Assembly (NCBI GenBank): GCA_036443405.1
Contig: JAZFYD010000029.1
Location: forward strand, 1-9,543
From: JAZFYD01 sp036443405
Lineage (GTDB): Bacteria; Planctomycetota; PLA2
DNA length: 9,543 bases
Direction of reading: 5' to 3'
Shown here: positions 5,380 through 9,543 of the stretch, piece after piece
Layout of the letters: each line of letters begins with the position of its first letter
Position numbering within the stretch: the first letter of the stretch is position 1
Notes under the pieces: model-generated
What the model was told of the DNA's origin: nothing
What the model saw: the letters and a program-made list of their open reading frames with translations, nothing else
Database searches by the model: none
Made by a program: the position numbers and the translations under genes

Positions 5380-8300
5380 TCAACGGCCGAGTTTGCGGCG
5401 GAGGGTGTCGGCCTTCTTCACCGCCTCGGCCTGCTGGGTTTCGGTCAGCTCCCAGAACAGGTCGTCGGGTTCCGGCGGACCGCCTTTCTCAAACATCGGG
5501 ATCAGGTAGTCCTCGTCGTACCCGAAATCGATCGCGTTGCGTGCCCAGACATAGGCATCGATCCGGTCCTTCGCCAGCTCCGACGCGCGGTACATCATTG
5601 CTACGGGCAAACCCGCGTCGGCCGCCTCGCGGATCTTTGCGTTGCACGCCTCACGCTCCTGCGCGTTGACGGAGGAGTAGTGCTGCAGGAAGCCGATGCC
5701 GAACAGGCCACGCGGGTCGCCTTTGGCCGCGGCCTGTTCGAAGAGTTTGCGAGCGTCGTCTATCGAGTTGGTGGAGTACCAGCCGAGACGCACCATCGCG
5801 TCCGTGTGACCCTTCTCGGCCGCGGCCTTGTAGTGCGGGCGCACGTCGTAGTCCATTCGACCCTCGAGCGTCCGCGCCAGCTCGTACCGAAAGTTCGGAT
5901 GCGCGCTCTCGGCGAACTTCTCGACAAACGCCCGTCCGCCCACGTTGCCCTGTTTCCACGCGCGCAGGTAGTACTTCGCTGCGACCCCTTCGTCGGCGGC
6001 GTAGGTGCCGATGCCCTTTTCGTGCCGTCGTCCGAGTTCGTGGAGGTCGTCTCCGTTCATCGAAATTTCGCGGTCCTTGGCGACGCCCTCGAGCCAGCGG
6101 ACGTACGTCTTGTCGTCCGGTTGCTTGGCCTTGCCGTCGCGCACGAGTTCGAGCAGCCGGTTGTACGCCTCGGCGTCGCCCAACCCGCCCGCCCGGGCAA
6201 GCATCTTCACGATGTCGGCCTTGGTCCGGCCGGCGATGTCCCCGGTCGAGATCCGGTCGGCCGCGTAGTGCATCGCCGGGGTGTAGTCCGCGTCCACGAG
6301 TTCCAGCACCATGGCGATGCACTTCTTTCGCTTCTGCTTGATCCGGATCATGGACTTGCCCTGATACAGCATGCGCGCGTGCATGAGCCGCGCTTCCGCC
6401 AGCGAATTGTTCTTGGTGACCCAGGTCGTGGCGCGGACGTCGTCTCTTTCGATCGCCTCGTGCATCAGTCGCGCACCCTCCGCGCGGTCCTGGAAACGCC
6501 GGTCGTCGCCCCCGAAGTTTTGGAGCGCCAACACGCGGAGCCCGTTGGGGCTGCCGCGTGCGGCCGCACTGGCGGTGTAGGTGTTCGCCAGCATCTTGTT
6601 GCGTTTCACGCCCAGGCCGTCGCGGTAGATCTCGCCGAGCAACCAGGCCGCCTTGGCGTCACCCTGCTGTGCCGCCTGCCACGCGAGCTTGCGCACCTTC
6701 TCGAGGTCCTTTTCCACGCCCGGGACGCCGATCGCGTGGAGCAGCGCGAGCTCGCTCCGCGCCGAAGGCGCGTCCGTTCGTTTCTGTAGCCGCTCGAGTG
6801 CGGGTTTGTGGCCCATTTCGGCGGCGCGCCCAAACCACCGGTCCGCCTCGGCGAGACTCTTTCCGACGCCGTTGCCCCGTTCGTAACAGGTCCCGAGGGC
6901 GAACGACGCGGCGGCGCGTCCGTTCAATGCGGAGCGTTTCAGCGATCTGATACCCGCCACCGGGTTTTTCTTGACGCCTTCGCCCCGAAGATACGACGCA
7001 GCCATCCAGTGATCCGCCTGGGCGTTTCCCGCGCGCGAGGCGATCCGGAACCACTTGATCGATCCGGAATCGTCTCGTCGCACCCCGAGGCCGCGGCGGA
7101 GCGCGATGCCGTATTGGACTGCCGCGGCAGCGTTCCCGCCTTCGGCCGCACGCCGAAAGTGCTCCGTGGCGCGCGTCACGTCCTTCGTCACGCCCCCGCC
7201 ATTGTTCAGCACGTGGCCGTAGGTGAGCACGTGCTCCGGACGGCCGCCTTTGGCCGCGAGCGCATACCATCGCGCGGTCTCCTTGATGTCCTTCGGCACG
7301 CCCTCTCCGTTGTAGTAAAGACCGGCGATCGCGTAACGCGCCTCCGCGAAACCGAGGGCGGCCGCCTTCTTGTAGAGCTCCATCGCCTTGGTGGGGTTCT
7401 TCGGCTTCTTGCCCCAGCCGTCTCGGTGCATGTTTCCGAGCACGGTCATCGCCGCGGTGTCGCCGGATTCGATCGCGTTTTCGAGGTCGCGCACGATCCT
7501 GATTCCGCTGAACGCGTAACCGAAATGCTCGAAGCACTCCCGGTAGCGATTCGCCGCGGCGAGGCAATCTCGCTCGACTCCGGTCCCGTTTTGGAGGCAC
7601 AACCCAGCTTCGTAGTTCGCGCGCCATCCGGGATCGTCCAGCGCGCTGAATGCCTCGTACGCCTTCTTGGGATCGGCGGTCAGTTGTTTCCCGCTCTTGT
7701 ACGCCATGCCGAGTGCATGGGCGGCGTCCAAGTCGCCCAGTTTTGCGGCGGCGTCGAGGTAGCGAACCGCCATGCCAAGGTTTGTCGTTACGCGCTTGCC
7801 TTCGAGCATCATTCGGCCGTAGGAACTCATGCAGCCCGCGTGGCCGCGCTCGGCGCCGCTGCGGAGCAGAGTGAGTCCCACCGCTTCGTCCCCGGCCGGT
7901 GCGCCCTTGCGGAGGTAGTAGTTCGCGAAGCGATACATCGCCAGGCGGTCATCGTTCGCGATGCGCTCCTTCAGGAACTCGATGGCCGGTTTGTGCCCGT
8001 CCTGCGCGAGCTTCACCGCGCCGGTGATCGCGCGTTCGTGCGCACCCGTTTGGCCGGATTCGAGGATGAGCTGGTAGCAATCCAGCTCCTCGGACGGGGA
8101 GTGGAAAGGCTTGCCGTTCTTGGTGAGCTCGTACCTGCCGCTGGCCCAACTGGCGCGCTCGCCGACTCCGCGCACCGCCCAGCGGGCTGCTGTCCAATCA
8201 GCCGGGCGGTACTTTTGCTTGCGGGACTTCGCGAGGAGTTCCCGCGCCCGCCAGATGTCCTTGCGCACGCCGCGTCCGTCCATCAGCAGCCTCGCGAGCA

Positions 8301-8469
8301 TGTTTTGCGCCTCGGCGTTGCCCTTTGCGGCAAGCGGTTCCAAAGACCTCACCGCTGCGGCGTAGTTTTCGGAGATGTAGTGGAGCCGCGCGTAGCTCAT
8401 CTCGTCGGCGGCGGCAACCGCCGGGAGCAACATCAGCGCCAGTACAAGGAGGCCTAAACCGTGTCGCAT
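5380..8469 (-). CDS. large secreted Sel1-like repeat (SLR/TPR-related) protein
   Basis: Exported alpha-helical solenoid of 1029 residues, expected to mediate protein-protein contacts. The signal peptide is MRHGLGLLVLALMLLPAVAAADE, with a likely cut after residue 20 or 21. Sel1-type units (A-x-A-x-x-x-L-G-x-x-Y-x-x-G-x-G-V-x-K-D-x-x-x-A-x-x-W-x-x-x-A-A-x-x-G) are clear at about 52-82, 211-245, 338-373, 374-409, 410-445, 446-481, 482-517, 518-553 and 603-638. Degenerate units lie at about 247-279, 283-313, 569-602, 805-841, 888-918 and 919-953. Residues 83-210 and 640-800 show helices but little repeat consensus. Start: the frame is open to 8604, but GGAGGG at 8474-8479, 4 nt before the ATG, plus the immediate signal peptide fix 8469. 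No enzyme domain is seen. Proteins of this class act in adhesion, envelope assembly or signalling; the partner here is unknown. Transcribed divergently from the PEP-CTERM gene. Confidence 0.93.
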   Translation of the reverse strand: MRHGLGLLVLALMLLPAVAAADEMSYARLHYISENYAAAVRSLEPLAAKGNAEAQNMLARLLMDGRGVRKDIWRARELLAKSRKQKYRPADWTAARWAVRGVGERASWASGRYELTKNGKPFHSPSEELDCYQLILESGQTGAHERAITGAVKLAQDGHKPAIEFLKERIANDDRLAMYRFANYYLRKGAPAGDEAVGLTLLRSGAERGHAGCMSSYGRMMLEGKRVTTNLGMAVRYLDAAAKLGDLDAAHALGMAYKSGKQLTADPKKAYEAFSALDDPGWRANYEAGLCLQNGTGVERDCLAAANRYRECFEHFGYAFSGIRIVRDLENAIESGDTAAMTVLGNMHRDGWGKKPKNPTKAMELYKKAAALGFAEARYAIAGLYYNGEGVPKDIKETARWYALAAKGGRPEHVLTYGHVLNNGGGVTKDVTRATEHFRRAAEGGNAAAAVQYGIALRRGLGVRRDDSGSIKWFRIASRAGNAQADHWMAASYLRGEGVKKNPVAGIRSLKRSALNGRAAASFALGTCYERGNGVGKSLAEADRWFGRAAEMGHKPALERLQKRTDAPSARSELALLHAIGVPGVEKDLEKVRKLAWQAAQQGDAKAAWLLGEIYRDGLGVKRNKMLANTYTASAAARGSPNGLRVLALQNFGGDDRRFQDRAEGARLMHEAIERDDVRATTWVTKNNSLAEARLMHARMLYQGKSMIRIKQKRKKCIAMVLELVDADYTPAMHYAADRISTGDIAGRTKADIVKMLARAGGLGDAEAYNRLLELVRDGKAKQPDDKTYVRWLEGVAKDREISMNGDDLHELGRRHEKGIGTYAADEGVAAKYYLRAWKQGNVGGRAFVEKFAESAHPNFRYELARTLEGRMDYDVRPHYKAAAEKGHTDAMVRLGWYSTNSIDDARKLFEQAAAKGDPRGLFGIGFLQHYSSVNAQEREACNAKIREAADAGLPVAMMYRASELAKDRIDAYVWARNAIDFGYDEDYLIPMFEKGGPPEPDDLFWELTETQQAEAVKKADTLRRKLGR

Positions 8470-8626
8470 CGCACCCTCCGGCCGCCCGTAAGGCTCCCGC
8501 ACGCAGCGACCACCGGCGATCTTAACGATTCCCGTGCGCATCGGGGGTGGACACTGAGCGGGCCTATGGAGTGGCCTTTTGTTGGGTATTGAGTTTTCGG
8601 ACATGGACGCCGCCCCCCAACGGGGC
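8470..8626. promoter_or_regulatory. divergent intergenic region between Sel1 and PEP-CTERM genes
   Basis: The gap between the two divergent starts must hold promoters for both. No strong -35/-10 pair is visible. On the minus strand a TAAGAT -10-like element (plus-strand ATCTTA at 8519-8524) lies about 50 nt before the Sel1 start but lacks a -35. The T-rich stretch at 8577-8597 is the most AT-rich part of the gap and a likely melting region for the PEP-CTERM promoter. Confidence 0.3.
8612..8626 (+). promoter_or_regulatory. small hairpin abutting the PEP-CTERM ribosome binding site
   Basis: GCCCC (8612-8616) pairs with GGGGC (8622-8626) around a 5-nt loop. The 3' arm ends exactly one base before the Shine-Dalgarno AGGAGG at 8627-8632, which is 5 nt before the ATG at 8638. 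In the mRNA this could keep the ribosome binding site exposed or protect the 5' end. It may also be chance in GC-rich DNA. Confidence 0.35.
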
Positions 8627-8637
8627 AGGAGGTGCTT

Positions 8638-9507
8638 ATGAGGCTATCGGTTCTCATTCCGCTGTTGCTGTGTTGCATGGTGTCGGGAGCGTTCGCGGAC
8701 GGCATCCTTTTCGCCGGTGCGGACACGGAGGAATTCAACAACCAGCCAGATCGCATCTCACGGATGACCACCGTGGGCGCGACGATCTCGACGATCACGA
8801 TCCTCAACGTGTCGTACAACGTCAACGGGTTGACGGTCGTCGGCGTGGACGACCTGCTCACCGGCACCGTAGGCGCGGGCTTTACGACCGTGGCCCAGGG
8901 CAAGACGTTCAACCTGGTGAAGTTCGACGGTACCCTCAAGACCTCGACGTTCTCCCCGGACCAGCGCGGGGACAGCTTCAACGAGGACATGGGGTTCGAC
9001 TCGGTGAACGGCATCGTGTGGCGCGGTCACTTCGACAGTGGCGGCGTGGGCGACATGCGCGCGTTCGATGTAAACAACCTCGGCGGTTCGGCTCTTGCCA
9101 TCAAGAACCTTCCGTTCGGCGTGGTCGGCGTCACCGTCATCGGCACCGACATCTGGATCACGGACTGGACTGCCAGGCGCGTGGGTATCTGGGATCCGGG
9201 CACCAACGTCTTCGTGTCCAAGTTCACGACCCCGAACTTCGCCGGCGCACTCGCGTGGGACTCGGACTCGAGCGTCCTGTGGGTTGGCATGTCGGGTGGC
9301 ACGATCACGCCCTACAGCCTCGGCGGCGCGGTCCTCGGCGCGACGGTCCAGCCGTTCGGCTCAGGGTTCAGCGCCACCGTAGACGGCCTCGGCTTCGCGA
9401 TTCCGGAGCAGATCATCAATCCGATTCCCGAACCGGCCACCTTGGTCTTGCTTGGGGCCGCCTCGATCGGCGTCGCAATTCGTCGGCGTCGTCGCAAGGC
9501 TGCGTAA
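8638..9507 (+). CDS. secreted PEP-CTERM sorting-domain protein with propeller-like repeats
   Basis: Exported 289-residue protein destined for the exosortase (EpsH/XrtA-type) pathway. The signal peptide MRLSVLIPLLLCCMVSGAFA is likely cut before Asp21. The C-terminal sorting signal starts with IPEPATLVLL (263-272), continues as a hydrophobic helix to about 281 and ends in RRRRRKAA, the classic PEP motif, membrane anchor and basic tail. The mature part is Gly/Thr/Val/Asp-rich beta sequence without cysteine. Segments such as MGFDSVNGIVWRG (118-130), VTVIGTDIWITDW (165-177) and LAWDSDSSVLWVG (205-217) repeat a G-x-x-(I/L)W-x-(G/D) pattern, as in beta-propeller blades. In known systems the exosortase cleaves the tail and the protein goes to the surface or exopolysaccharide matrix. 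No exosortase is in the window. AGGAGG at 8627-8632 fixes the ATG over an in-frame GTG at 8632. Confidence 0.93.
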   Translation: MRLSVLIPLLLCCMVSGAFADGILFAGADTEEFNNQPDRISRMTTVGATISTITILNVSYNVNGLTVVGVDDLLTGTVGAGFTTVAQGKTFNLVKFDGTLKTSTFSPDQRGDSFNEDMGFDSVNGIVWRGHFDSGGVGDMRAFDVNNLGGSALAIKNLPFGVVGVTVIGTDIWITDWTARRVGIWDPGTNVFVSKFTTPNFAGALAWDSDSSVLWVGMSGGTITPYSLGGAVLGATVQPFGSGFSATVDGLGFAIPEQIINPIPEPATLVLLGAASIGVAIRRRRRKAA

Positions 9508-9543
9508 CAACAACACGACACACAAAACGAAGTCGCCCCGTCA

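Noticed and set aside
5083..6789. 568-residue open frame on the plus strand opposite the Sel1 gene
   Set aside because: Rich in R, V, H and L with no family pattern or signal. Long antisense frames are expected in GC-rich DNA, and the minus strand has clear Sel1 repeats and a ribosome binding site.
6808..8457. 549-residue open frame on the plus strand opposite the Sel1 gene
   Set aside because: Shadow of the Sel1 coding sequence; no recognisable motif and low-complexity basic composition.
8573..8590. Sigma-54-like site (TGGC...TTGG) upstream of the PEP-CTERM gene
   Set aside because: The spacing between the two halves is one base too short and the -12 GC is missing.
8470..8604. 45-residue N-terminal extension of the Sel1 protein
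   Set aside because: The ATG at 8469 has a strong ribosome binding site and is followed at once by a signal peptide, which an extension would bury.

Overview
This is a high-GC window from a Gram-negative-type bacterium. It carries a lipoprotein signal, a periplasmic c-type cytochrome and a PEP-CTERM surface-sorting signal. The PEP-CTERM protein, the Sel1-repeat secreted protein, the diheme-free single-CxxCH cytochrome and the poorly recognisable secreted proteins together fit Planctomycetota or a similar environmental lineage. No rRNA or universal marker is present, so this placement is tentative. Most genes have a clear Shine-Dalgarno sequence about 5 nt before the start.

Left part (1-2956, all minus strand). 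Read in the direction of transcription, this holds a 61-residue two-helix membrane protein, a class I SAM-dependent methyltransferase with an NPPF motif, a substrate-binding lipoprotein, an ABC permease, and the first 14 codons of the ABC ATPase at the window edge. Spacings from the methyltransferase onward are 15 nt, 14 nt and a 4-nt GTGA overlap, so these genes look like one operon. The three ABC parts make a nitrate/sulfonate/taurine-type (SsuABC/TauABC-like) importer of unknown substrate.

Middle (2957-3611). A divergent intergenic region with short palindromes separates the small membrane gene from a plus-strand VOC/glyoxalase-fold gene. That gene ends at a strong 14-bp hairpin.

Right part (3612-8469, minus strand). 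Transcription runs from a 1029-residue secreted Sel1-repeat protein, to a class II-like cytochrome c, to an unrecognised secreted 341-residue protein. Gaps are 109 and 75 nt. They could be co-transcribed or separate; a stem-loop follows the Sel1 gene.

Far right (8638-9507, plus strand). A divergently transcribed secreted PEP-CTERM protein with propeller-like repeats has a small hairpin directly against its ribosome binding site.

There is no gene-free stretch above 300 bases. The longest gaps are 2957-3149 and 8470-8637. I found no tRNA, rRNA, CRISPR, insertion sequence or phage gene. I see nothing here that makes a convincing undescribed system. The least explained items are the 341-residue secreted protein, the 61-residue membrane protein and the inserted segment in the permease.
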